Shown in pieces: positions 34,965 through 45,479 of a stretch of 64,000 nt of DNA. Below the pieces are notes generated by a model that worked only from the letters and a program-made list of their open reading frames with translations, was not told the DNA's origin and searched no databases. Origin of the DNA: Uranotaenia lowii (Eukaryota > Arthropoda > Insecta > Diptera > Culicidae); contig NC_073693.1 of assembly GCF_029784155.1 (NCBI RefSeq), positions 141,163,988 to 141,227,987 of the forward strand. The letters run 5' to 3'. Each line of letters starts with the position of its first letter. The stretch's first letter is position 1. Both the position numbers and the translations under genes were made by a program.

Positions 34965-36430
34965 TTCTGCCAACTTTTATTATGTAAAGAGCTATGAAGT
35001 GGTTTGTTACCAACAACGTCCAAGCGGCGCACACAGGGGTAAATGCACCTTATAAGCGATCAAAATTATTTGCGGACGAACGGTAAACGGTAGACATTTG
35101 ATGTCTTCGCAACATTTTTATATTTTTAGATGATCTATCAAATTCTTGAAAGAAAAAAGTGATTTTTCCACCTGGAAGGGAGATAAAAAAATTATTTCTT
35201 GAAACAATTAGTTTAGAGACTTGATATCTTGACAAAAGTTGTAGATCTTATTATTTTAAGCACTTAACTTTGTTGAAGACACCATCAAGATCGCATGAAA
35301 AACATAAAAGTTACGAGCATTTTAAAAATAACGAGCATTTTAACAAACAATTTTGAGTTTTTATATAATATCTTTTTTAGTATACGATTTATAAACTTGG
35401 TATATTTGAAAAAGTTGTTCAAATTGTTGAAACACACAATTTTGTGGAACATTTCAACTACATATTTCAACTAAGAAAGGAGATATACTACAAAATATCC
35501 AAAATAATGCCTTTTTTCAGTAAGTAATAACTTAAGAGTTCGGACAAGTTCGGATATTTTTTTGAGTGGATTTTGTAGGTCTAGTTAATGGCTTTCCATT
35601 GGTATATAAATTTAACATTAGTTTTGGATAGATTTTCTGCAAACTATCAATCAATAATGCGCTTTTTTCTCTAGAAACACTTAAAATTCGAAGAAAAAAA
35701 AACCCCAGTTCTTCCTGTTTTTAGAGGAAAAAGCTCATTTTTTATTGCTAGTTTGCAGAAAATCTATCCAAAACTAATGTTAAATTTATATACCAATGGA
35801 AAGCCAATAACTTGACCTACAAAACCCACTAAAAAAAATATCCGAACTCGTCCGAACTCTTAAGTTATAACTTACTGAAAAAAGGCATTATTTTGGATAT
35901 TTTGCAGTATATCTTCTTTCTTAGTTGAAATATGTAGTTGAAATGTTCCACAAAATTGTGTGTTTCAACAATTTGAACAACTTTTTCAAATATACCAAGT
36001 TTGTAAATCGTATACTAAAAAAGATATTTAATAAAAACTCAAAACTGTTTGTTAAAATGCTCGTTATTTTTAAAATGCTCGTTACTTTTATGTTTTTCAT
36101 GCGATCTTGATGGTGTCTTCAACAAAGTTGCTTAAAATAATAAGATCTACAACTTTTGTCAAGACATCAAGTCTCTAAACAAATTGTTTCAAGAAATAAC
36201 TTTTTTATCTCCCTTCCAGGTGGAAAAATCACTTTTTTCTTTCAAGAATTTGATAGATCATCTAAAAATATAAAAATGTTGCGAACACATCAAATGTCTA
36301 CCGTTTACCGTTCGTCCGCAAATAATTTTGATCGCTTATAAGGTGCATTTACCCCTGTGTGCGGCGTCTGAAAACATGAACCCTCTACGCGGAATTCCTG
36401 AGTTTCCAACTTCGCTTATCATCAAAAATA
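34965..36430 (+). pseudogene. DD37E transposase fragment split by a fold-back element
   Basis: Left of the fold-back element the plus strand reads AMKWFVTNNVQA and right of it, in the same frame after removing one TSD, ASENMNPLRGIPEF. This aligns with AMEWYAANNVQVVPKNKNPP of the nearby transposases (identical at A, M, W, NNVQ, N, NP). Only this roughly 30-residue piece between the second catalytic Asp and the Glu is recognisable; upstream peptides are decayed. Confidence 0.6.
35030..36361. mobile_element. Fold-back element with about 650-bp arms and TSD CGGCG
   Basis: Nearly the whole 1332 bp is an inverted repeat: arms about 35030-35680 and 35710-36361, with a core of about 30 bp. The ends are CACACAGGGGTAAATGCACC on both sides. 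CGGCG flanks it at 35025-35029 and 36362-36366, and removing one copy restores the host reading frame. Matching 61-codon frames in the two arms are consequences of the palindrome, not genes. A CAC start with a GC-rich 5-bp TSD would fit Transib-type integration, but no transposase or standard Transib terminus (CACAATG) is present. Confidence 0.88.
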
Positions 36431-36637
36431 ATCACAAAAAAGGGGGTGTTTCGAAAATGTGCACTTTTCGATAGAGGAGCCTTTCAAAATTGCCAATAAA
36501 ATACACTAAATGCTTTCTATAGAGCTTCAGCAACTTTTAAAGGGTGGTACGGTCAAAAATTGGTCAAGGGAAAACGCGTGTAAATCGGTGAAATCGTTTA
36601 TTTAAAAAATCAAATTAAATTGCTTTTTCAAGTTTAA

Positions 36638-37420
36638 CTGCCGTTCTAAGCAAGATTGTCCCATGTGGAAAAACGTGCAAACGAGAAAAACGCGATTGAA
36701 ATATCAGCTTTATTTCCAATTTTTCTCTCGAACTAAAAATTCACCGACAGTTTTTTCGTAGTGAACAGTTCAAGTTAATCAGTTTACAATGTTTTCTGCC
36801 AAAAAAAACTACATTTCCTACAAAAAAGAACACCACATTAGAGCCAAAAATGCTTCGTGTGACACTTTTGCGAAGAATCATAACGCATGCCGATGCTAGT
36901 TCCACGAAAAACTGTCACACGGCTACAATTTTTCTATCATTTTAAGAACTTGCGTAGTTTATTTTTTTCCCAAAAACTCATGCTAAACCGTAATTTGAGG
37001 AATACGTTCCTCTTTGTTTATAAAAATGTATAGTTGAGTATGGATCTTGTAAGTAGTGCCTACCGAAAAGTGTTTAGTGAAAATTTATCTGAATAAAACA
37101 CTCAAGGCTTCTCGCTCCTCCTCTGCCCTCTACTTTAGTGTTCTTTTCAGTGAATAACATTGAATTCAACAGTTTGAACTCATCTTAAGACAATTTTTTG
37201 ATAAAATTTGCATTTTTCATAGAATTTTCTCTAGTGTGACATTCTTGCGTAGAACTATCAACATAGAGACAACCACCTTGATGAAAATTTCGTATAAGTT
37301 CAGAACAAAGTATATTTGTTTGTGTTTTTATTCGAAAGTTAACACTAAAAAATACCGTTTCCAGCAAAAAAGTGAAAATGATCCAAAAGTCACATGGGAC
37401 ATTCTTGCTTAGAACGGCAG
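36638..37420. mobile_element. TTAA-flanked 783-bp non-autonomous element
   Basis: Terminal inverted repeats of 30 bp (CTGCCGTTCTAAGCAAGATT / CTGCCGTTCTAAGCAAGAAT, then GTCCCATGTG), 29 of 30 identical. TTAA lies at both ends (36634-36637, 37421-37424). Internal partial copies of the end motif (GACATTCTTGCGTAGAAC at about 37239) are subterminal repeats. TTAA target use fits piggyBac or Kolobok; no transposase. It sits in the untranslated 3' part of the DD37E copy. Confidence 0.88.
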
Positions 37421-37439
37421 TTAATTAGTATAAAATTCA

Positions 37440-39182
37440 GGAAAAATATTAAGTTAGGCTTTCGCTTTTCCAAATCCGAATTTCCGGGCCTTACGCCTAA
37501 CCCCTGCCATCAGATTTTGTACAGCCACCTTGTCCACCTTGTTCGCCGCAGAAAGCCAGTTTGCTTTGAACTGCTGCTCGTCCTTAGCATTTTTTTTTTG
37601 GTTTTCTTTAGGATCCGCTTGACAATAGTCCAGTATTTCTCAATTGGGCGGACCTCTGGCGTGTTGGGAGGGTTCTTGTCCTTGGGAACCACCTGCACGT
37701 TGTTTGCGGCGTACCACTCCATGGTCTTTTTACCGTAATGGCAAGATGCCAAATCCGACCAAAACAGTACGGAACAACCGTGTTTCTTCAGGAAAGGCAG
37801 CAGACGTTTATTCAAACACTCTTTCACGTAAATTTCTTGGTTGACAGGAAAGTTCCGAAAATCAATCAAAATAAACACTCAGGATGTGTTTCCTGTTGGA
37901 TACATTCTGATTCTATAATGGGATAGCGCCTCTCGCAACTGCTTCGCCCGACTGGTATGCAATCTCGATCAGCGCTCTACTCAGCAATGCCAACCGAGTC
38001 CCATCATTCAGAATCATCGGGTTTGCAAACATCGCATATCGGAGATGAGTGAGATACCAACTGATCCATTCTGAATGTCACTCACTCAGTATCCGTCTGG
38101 CTGATTAGAAATTGAAAAGACGGCGGTAGTGACCATCTTTCCATCACAAACACAACTACAGTTTGATTTTATTCTTACTGTATAGTAAAAAAAGCTGTAA
38201 AATCAAATAAATTTATTAATTGGCTATGTTTAAAATCAAACAACATTTGCTAATGATCGGTTACATATATCACTCGCTCACTGCCTGAACCATTCACTCC
38301 TGATCCTAGCCCAACATAATTCGCCGTATGCATCGCTCAATGGTGAGATTCCAATTTGATGATAGTGCTGCACTGTTTTGACAGCAAACATCGTGCGAGG
38401 TGATCTGTATTTTAGCGATGAATAGAACGATCGATGATCGGATAAGTCCAGTAGCAATCAATAACAAAACCCGATCGCTGTACGTTCAGTTGCGAAGTGC
38501 AATCAGGAACATTCATTGAAAATGAGTTATTTTCGGAATACTGGTTGACAGTATCGGAAGCTATGAAAATGCTGCTTTTCAAGCCACAGGTACAGATGGC
38601 TTGCCAAACCAGATATTTCTTCGCGAACTTTGACAGCTTCATGTGCTTGAAAATATCTGCTATCTTTCTCCTTCCTTTTGCCGTATAAAACTCCTCTCCC
38701 GGAAGCTGCTTGTAGTCGGCTTTGACGTAGGTTTCGTCGTCCATTACCACGCAGTCAAACTTCATCTGCATCGTCGTGTACAGCCTCCGGGATCGTGCTT
38801 TGGCCGTCGTATTTTGTTTATCATCGCGATTTGGAGTCACTACCTTCTTGTAAGTGGATAGTCCGGCTCGTTTTTTGGCTCGATGCACGGTTGTAGACGA
38901 TACACCCAGCTTATTTGCGGCATCTCGGAGAGAGAGGTTAGCGTTTCGCTTGAAATTACCGGCAACTTTCTTTGTCGTCTCAGCGGCTTCCGGTTTTCGA
39001 TTTCCCGCCGATCCAGACTTCCTGGCTGTCGACAAACATTCCTTAAACACTTTAATTATATTTGTAACGATTGATTTGGCAACTTTTAGCGATTTTGTTA
39101 TCTTTGCATGCATGTAGCTCGGATTTTCACGATGCGCGAGCAAAATTTTGATACGCTGCTCTTCTTCCTTGGGCGGCATTTT
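37440..39182 (-). pseudogene. DD37E transposase, copy 2, interrupted
   Basis: From 39182 it reads MPPKEEEQRIKILLAHRENP and runs 215 codons without a break through the two DNA-binding helix-turn-helix units (ITKSLKVAKSIVTNIIKVF; LRDAANKLGVSSTTVHRAKK), VVMDDETYVKADY and AKKYLVWQAICTCGL to SIFIASDTVN at 38550. After the hAT MITE it continues EIYVKECLNKRLLPFLKKHG, SDLASCHYGKKTMEWYAANN and RPIEKYWTIVKR, again with 37 residues between Asp and Glu, and ends in a frame shift near 37590. This is the best-preserved copy; apart from the hAT insertion the N-terminal two thirds is open. Confidence 0.92.
37848..38543. mobile_element. hAT MITE, TSD GTTGACAG, family X
   Basis: The right end reversed is CAGTATTCCGAAAATAACTC; the left end is GAAAGTTCCGAAAATCAATC, alignable base for base. 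GTTGACAG flanks it at 37840-37847 and 38544-38551. 696 bp, close to its relative at 31302 (706 bp). It interrupts the transposase gene of DD37E copy 2 between the first and second catalytic residues. Confidence 0.9.
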
Positions 39183-39334
39183 GACAACTGAAGAGTGAAT
39201 TCCGAAATCAAAATAGAAGCAACATTCTACACACACACACACCTTGAAAATGAGGGGTGTTCAGGTTTTAAATGCAAAATTGAAAGAAATACATCAAGTT
39301 GATATTGACCAAATTTTGAACGTATAACCCTTTA

Positions 39335-40865
39335 AACCCATCATAATGTATGAGACAATTATAGATCGTGGTTTGTGTCGGATTCTTCTAAGGAATCTTC
39401 CTGACAAACAATTGGAAAACGTCCATTGCTGCCAAATTTCGTTACTCAACTGATGCTTCACGCACATTTGTCTTTCCTTCTCTCTTTCTCTTTTCTAACC
39501 GTTTCTAAAAGGCCTTTTACACACTCAACTAGAACCATTCATTTCCATGTTTAAATCGATCAATATGTTTAATCATTATTTCAAACTTTTCATTTCTGCT
39601 ATTGTTCATCTGTATCCTACAGTTTGTTACAACTTTGTTTCAAAGACAGCGAACCTTTTCATTCAATCTACAACGTGTCAGGTTCAAAAAACTGATTTTT
39701 CATGAGATTTTCTTTACTTTGACTATAACTCCTGAGGGTAATGTGATATGACTTTGACATATTCAACAAACTTATGTATTTTGATCAGATAATCTAAACA
39801 AAAAAGTTAGCATTTTTATCTCGCTATCGGTGGACACCTCGGCAAAAATTTGTATACTAGAATATGCTCCATATAAAACTGAACAATGTTGCTGAAGACA
39901 TCAAATGTCTATCTCTTCATCCCTGGGCGCTGTTAATTTCGTACAGCTAGATTGATGTTCTGCACCACTGTGCAATGCAATGTATAATAACGTCAATATT
40001 GATAAAACACTGAACAGGTAATAAACTGAAGATTTGAAGCCAGAAAAATGAAAAACTCAAAATCGAAAGTTGGGATTCGAATTGTGATAACAATTAGTAA
40101 ATTAAGTGTGTTAAAAGACTCGTAAGCTTTATTTCAGGACGGTAAAGTTTAATATCAAAGTGTAATGAACTGAATTGTAAAAGGCAATACAGCATTTCAC
40201 ATAAGTTAAAAATAATTTTCTGGGTAGTAAGATACTTTGATGCGTAATTCAACCAAAAAAACCTATTAAAAATGTCTTATTCATAAATTAAATTGATTTT
40301 TAGCAAAAAATTCTTTTTACAGACAGTGGTAATGAGTCAAAATCGAAATCCTAAGGTCCATGTAAAAAATAGCAAGAAACTCTTTTACATTTGTTCAAAA
40401 TGTGAAGTTTTCAGACTTCAATTATTAAAAATTCAACAAAAAGTTTGAAAACGACACACTTTAATGGTGGGTAAAATATTGGTAGTTCTAAAATTTGTAA
40501 ATACCATCTGTTAGAATTACCACAAATGAGAACTAGAAATATGTATATGGAAAGACAGGCCAAATCTTTTTGAACACCTGAAAGAAAAGATAAATTAAAA
40601 CTTTATTCAAAACCAGAGGCCGGCAGTAAAATGCTATTTGCTTATTATTCCGCAACGTTTTTGTTAAAATATTTATTTTTTAACTTAATTTTTGGAGAGC
40701 TTACGGTTAAACAAACTCCATCACCTTGTGGAAAATTACATTTATTAGCATTCTTGCTTGAATAATTGCAGCTAGTGGAGTTTGTATATCCGTTGCTTCA
40801 CCAGAAATCACGTTGAAAAATAAATTTGTCAACAAAAGAGAAGCGAGAGATTAGCGATTTGATAC
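39335..40865. other. AT-rich DNA without recognised features
   Basis: No element ends, repeats or genes recognised. Confidence 0.5.
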
Positions 40866-40869
40866 TAGA

Positions 40870-41670
40870 AAACAGCAACCCGATCAGGAGGGAAAAACTA
40901 AATTATATCAAGATGAGATATTTTGATACTAATTTTTTCCTATCTAAATGAGTTATTCTTCAGTACTCGTAGGATGTTAAAATATCTCAAATTATATCAA
41001 AAAATCTATACGATCATAGCTTAATTATATCAATTTTAGATATGCTCCTATCAAGATTATATCTCGTTCAGATAGCATAGTTTGATATTGGGCAGAACAA
41101 AACCTATCAAAATTATAACTTATCAAGATATGAGTGCTTCGAGAAAAATTTCTAGTGGAATGTCAATAAACCATATTATTGACTAAAACTATGTTCCATT
41201 TTTGGTTTCCCAAAAATTGGATCCAATTTAATGGATCTGTTGAGCGAAATTCATTAATGTACGGTGTGGGCCGTTGACTTCGATGTCCGTGTTTCAGAAA
41301 AAGTTTTTTTTTTTTTTTTGTGGCGTTTAAATAGCTGTGAGAAGCTGACGCTGAAAAGGAAATGTGGGTAGAGGGGTCAGGGAAATAAAAGTTTAGAGTA
41401 GGCAGCTAACTTCGATGTCCGTGTTTCAGAAAAAGTTGTACATATATCAAAATAAGATATAATCATTTTATTTTGGGACAACCCGAAAAAATTCTTAATC
41501 ATTGAAAATTATCTCAACCCCATTCAAGTCTGTCAATCAGAATAAGATATAATTTAGATTGGAGAAACTTAAAATCTATTTTTTTCAGTACGTAATTATA
41601 ACTGAATCAGATGTAAATATCTTGGTGAGATACGATTGAGTTATTATTTTGATATGCTCTTCTGATCGGG
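40870..41670. mobile_element. Possible MITE rich in TATC words
   Basis: CCCGATCAGGAG near 40879 is mirrored by CTTCTGATCGGG at about 41660-41671 (CCCGATCAGAAG reversed). Between them, TATATCAAGATGAGATATTT-like words recur in both orientations (about 40903-40930, 41030-41055, 41105-41130, 41450-41475, 41540-41560, 41618-41655). No certain TSD. It is split by the polyT insertion at 41306. Confidence 0.5.
41277..41437 (-). mobile_element. Short polyT-bounded insertion with 29-bp TSD
   Basis: ACTTCGATGTCCGTGTTTCA followed by GAAAAAGTT occurs at 41277-41305 and again, perfectly, at 41409-41437. Between them lies a T run (about 41304-41319) followed by about 90 bases of unrelated sequence. On the minus strand this is a short sequence ending in poly(A), flanked by a long TSD, the hallmark of LINE-mediated insertion. 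It could be a 5'-truncated SINE or LINE end, or a retrocopied mRNA 3' end; no AATAAA is evident near the tail. Confidence 0.8.
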
Positions 41671-41671
41671 A

Positions 41672-43698
41672 AGTATCTGCATTTTTTCTTTGACTGACTG
41701 CTTTTGGTGTAGTTTGTAAATCCGTAAATGTAAACAAAACAAATGTAACAAAACCGGACCAGATAACTTTGCGATTAGTGTTTCAATGTCGAACAAACTT
41801 TTGACATTTTGACTCAAAACCAGAAAAATTAAGAACGGATACAAAAAATTATAAAATTGAACGAAAATTAATACAAATTATGTAACACGGTTCGTTGCTT
41901 ACTTTTGCGAGCGTTAAAGTCTTTTGATAGAGTATTTTTACAAGTGATTCGATTATTGAGTCTAGTTTGCTAGTTAATTGTTGAGCAATAGCTAATATTA
42001 GTTTCATTATAGTTTTTAAGCTTAATTTCAATAACCTAGTTCTCTTTTTCAAACGATCGTCTGCTAAGCTACAAGATTCCTTATCGCTACACCAAAGAAC
42101 ATTAAATACACCCAAAAGCATTATAATGTTCAGTATTGTAATACAATTATAATAGTGACTCAAAATGTACTTGCTGAAAATCTCTATTTTCTAATTATTT
42201 AAAAAAAAACGCACGATTTGCTCGAACCCAACCCGAGATAGTTGACGATACATAAACGTGCTACGGCAATCAGCAAATCGATTAAACCCTAGTGAGCTGC
42301 AGTGAAAATCAATTTTATGCATCGCAAGTTTCCGCAAAGTGGCCGTCGTCGATGTCGTCGTTAAATGGCTGCTCAGCTCAGTTCAGCCCATCGATTTTCG
42401 CTTTTTCTTTCTACCATCCATCGCATTCGAAGCTCCTTACCAGAGTGTGGGTGTTGAAGTAGAAAATTGCATTTCCTTCTAGTTACAGTGGATGTGTTAC
42501 TGAAAAGACCATTCGACTTAGCAAGTCCCAGCAGATCTAAAGCAGAAAGTAAACATATGACCTTTATCGAAATCTCTTCTGCTGTTTATATGCTGATGAG
42601 CTGACATTTCACAGGTTTGAAAGTCTTTCGAATGGGAGGAAAGGTTGTTGAGTTTACAATCCGGAAAAATTGGTTAAGATCTACGGCTCATGTGTAGTGA
42701 AGCGTGATTTTAAAGCGATAGTTTTCAAACCCATTTCACTCTTCACCAGGTGACCCCTGAATGAAGTTAAGACCGTGAAATGAGAAAATTCATCAATATT
42801 TTAAGGAATGGTTTCGATTCATTTTTAATATTTCCCTATAACAATGATTTTTTTTCTCAATTTATAAAAAATCCACGTGACCACAAAATAGCAGCACGTG
42901 AATCATCGAAAATGCATCCGACCGAATTGGAATTTCAGCAACGAGCCCACCACATTGAGGTCAGAGCATTATGTGAGCTAAAAAAAAAGGTTGAAGAATG
43001 ACGGCATCGGCAAATGGATGGATAATTTTATTGATTATATGCATTGGGAGACGACGCTCTGGTGTTATGCACCTTGCAGGTTGAGGCTGGCAAACCACCG
43101 AACCCTAATCTTCGCATGAGTGATGTCAAAATGCATTCCTGAAATGTTTTGGGTGAACTCTCGTCTTGGCTCGGGAGAAAGTGCACCGTCCACCTTGTCG
43201 GGAGACAGGTTGGTTACAAAATATTTACACGTGTTATGACGATGGTCCTCGAAGGGAAACCGAAACAGATTACGGGAGATCATTAACACATGCTCAATTC
43301 CGGATTTTATTTCATGATAAAATTCAGCATTTAGTAATTAAAATTACTCAATAAGCTAACATATCTGATTTCTTTAAAAGACTTACAAGATTTTTAATGC
43401 TTTATTCATAATCAATCAGAGCTTTTAAAAATAAAAAAAACAGATTTTTTTCAACCTAATACGCCACGTCACCTCAAAGTGTGTGCTATTAAGGGAAAAA
43501 TTTGAGATGTTATTTCTTAATAGATAAAAGTCTCGTGGCGAAAAAAAAGTCGGTCCTAAAAACACAAACAGCTATAGCTTGCCTCCCACTGATTCGAATT
43601 TCAAAAACTTGAGCTTCTTTAATGAGTAAAACAATATTTTGTTTTAAGTTCAAAGGATTATGAAATACTTATTCAAATGTCGAGTAAAATCAGCAAGC
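41672..43698. other. Unrecognised DNA
   Basis: No family recognised. 42300-42560 is GC-balanced, with GTCGTC and CAGCTCAG runs. Short frames at 42780-43001 (plus) and 43065-43289 (minus) have no recognisable domain. Confidence 0.5.
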
Positions 43699-43839
43699 TA
43701 AAGGGTGATACGGTCAAAATTTGGTCAAGGGAAAACGCGTGTAAATCGGTGAAATCGTTTATTAAAAAAATCAAATTAAATTTCTTTTTCAACTTTAAAT
43801 AGTGTAAAATTCAGGAAAAATAATCAGTTAGGCTTCCGC

Positions 43840-44880
43840 TTTTCCAAATCCGAATTGCCGGGCCTAACGCTTAACCCTTGCCATCAGATTTTGTACAGCC
43901 ACCTTGTCCACCTTCTTCGCCGCAGAAAGCCAGTTTGCCTTGAACTGCTGCTCGTCCTTAGCAGTGTCTTTGGTCTTATTTAGGTTCCGCTTGACAATAG
44001 CCCAGTATTTCTCAATTGGGCGTGTTGGGAGAATTCTTGTCCTTGGTAACCACCTGCACGTTGTTGGCGGTGTACCACTTCATGGCCATTTTACCGTAAT
44101 GGCAAGATACCAAATCCGGCCAAAACAGTACGGAACAACCGTGTTTCTTCAGGAAAGGCAGCAGACGTTAATTCACGTAAATTTCTGGGTTGACAGTCCC
44201 GGAAGCTATGAAAATGCTGCTTTTCAAGCCACAGGTACAGATGGCTTGCCAAATCAGATATTTCTTTGCGAACTTTGACAGTTTCATGTGCTAGAAAATA
44301 TCTTCTACCTTTCCCATTCCTTTTGCCGTATAAAACTCCTGTCCCGGAAGCTGCTTGTAGTCGGATTTGACGTAGGTTTCGTCGTCCATAACCACGCAGT
44401 CAAACTTCGTCAGCATCGTCGTGTAAAGCCTCCGGGATCGCGCATTGGCCGTCGTAATTTGTTTATCATCGCGATTTGGAGTTACTTCCTTCTTGTAAGT
44501 CGATAGTCCGGCTCGTTTTTTGGCTCGATGCACGGTTGTACCCAAGTAACATTTAAAGTTTTATAACAGGCTATTAGATCATGTTTTGGTTTTATAAGGG
44601 CTTGAGGAGTCCAATAAAACTATCGGTGTTACTTGGGTAGTCGATACACCCAGCTTATTTGCGGCATCTCGGAGAGAGAGGATAGGGTTTCGCTTGAAAC
44701 TTTCGATTTCCCCCCGATCCAGACTTCCTGAATGTTCACAGACGTTCTCCATAATTACATTTGTAACGGTTGATTTGGCAACTTTTAGCGATTTAGCCAG
44801 CTTTGCGTGCGAGTAGCTCGGATTTTCGCAATGCGTGAGCAAAATTTTGATACGCTGCTCTTCTTCCTTGGACGGCATTT
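43840..44880 (-). pseudogene. DD37E transposase, copy 3
   Basis: From about 44878 it reads MPSKEEEQRIKILLTHCENP, LAKSLKVAKSTVTNVIMENV, then a deletion and frameshift before SFKRNPILSLRDAANKLGVS. The TA MITE at 44541 interrupts the codons for STTVHRAKK. It resumes GTTVHRAKKRAGLSTYKKEV and VVMDDETYVKSDYKQLPGQE to VEDIF-stop at 44291. Then, with frame changes, the FAK, ASCHYGK and NWAIVKR-like peptides follow on the minus strand down to about 43880. Multiple frameshifts; dead. Confidence 0.85.
44541..44637. mobile_element. 97-bp MITE with TIR CCCAAGTAACA, TSD TA
   Basis: CCCAAGTAACA at the left and its reverse complement TGTTACTTGGG at the right, TA at 44539-44540 and 44638-44639. Removal restores the uninterrupted codons seen in copies 1 and 2. 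Contains TTTTATAA words. The same terminus and words occur at 63048-64000. Confidence 0.88.
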
Positions 44881-45102
44881 TGACAACTGAAGAGTGAATT
44901 CCAAATCCAAATAGGAGCAACATTCTACACACACACACACATTGAGGGGTGTTCAGGTTTTTTAAATGCAAAATTGAAAGAAATACGTCAAGTTGATATT
45001 GACCAAATTTTGACCGTTTCACTCTTTAGATAGCATTGACGACTCAAGTGATGTGCACGTTTTTGATGTAATATCGCAACACTTTTTTTGCTGTGTAGTT
45101 TA

Positions 45103-45470
45103 GTGAAATTTCGGGTGGTCAAGTCTCAATACCGATCCAGTCGGGCTGGTCTCCAAATCCCGATCAGTCGAATTGATCGGCTCCTTAGAAAAGGCAACTA
45201 TGGCGAACGATTCGGAACAGGTGCCCCAGTATTTTCCCGCTGTCTTGAAGTGTCTGGTTGCTAAAGTGCTACAGTTCATAGGAAACGGGCGGACCAAAAA
45301 AAAATCTGAACCATTCCTCGTCATTTGAAGTTGGCCCTTCAGAATGATGTGGAGTTGAACAACAGATCGGAGATACAAAGACATTTTACAGAAAGCGGTT
45401 CTGGCCCGGAAAAGTTTTTCGTACCGGTCGATTTTGAGCTTTGATTGTTTAACGAACCGAAACCGATTCC
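45103..45470 (+). pseudogene. Histone H2A-like pseudogene
   Basis: Three consecutive frames together spell a histone fold of the H2A type. Frame 1 (from 45106): [38 protein letters not shown], matching the canonical [20 protein letters not shown] and GNYAERVGAGAPVY of H2A. Frame 2 (about 45233-45320): [18 protein letters not shown] then GRTKKKSEP, matching the [20 protein letters not shown] helix and following loop. Frame 3 (about 45319-45365): RHLKLALQNDVELNN, matching RHLQLAIRNDEELNK. Downstream residues do not resemble the H2A tail. Two frameshifts and many substitutions in the docking and acidic-patch regions make it non-functional. It lies 75 bp from DD37E copy 3, and its 3' flank is broken by the hAT element. 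The 145-codon frame on the opposite strand (45537-45100) is its shadow. Confidence 0.85.
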
Positions 45471-45479
45471 AGTCGGTGG

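Larger units (their letters stand above)
36540..39332 (-). mobile_element. DD37E mariner copy 2
   Basis: Ends AAGGGTGGTACGGTCAAAAA (left) and AAGGGTTATACGTTCAAAAT (right, reversed), with TA on both sides (36538-36539, 39333-39334). Removing the TTAA element and the hAT MITE with one TSD each leaves 1302 bp. Confidence 0.92.
43701..45026 (-). mobile_element. DD37E mariner copy 3
   Basis: Ends AAGGGTGATACGGTCAAAAT on the left and, reversed on the right, AAGAGTGAAACGGTCAAAAT; TA at 43699-43700 and 45027-45028. Without its 97-bp MITE and one TA it is 1227 bp, so about 70 bp shorter than copies 1 and 2. Part of the loss is in the transposase N-terminus. Confidence 0.92.

Noticed and set aside
35050..36341. 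Pairs of identical 61-codon frames on opposite strands
   Set aside because: They are the two arms of the fold-back element, not duplicated genes.
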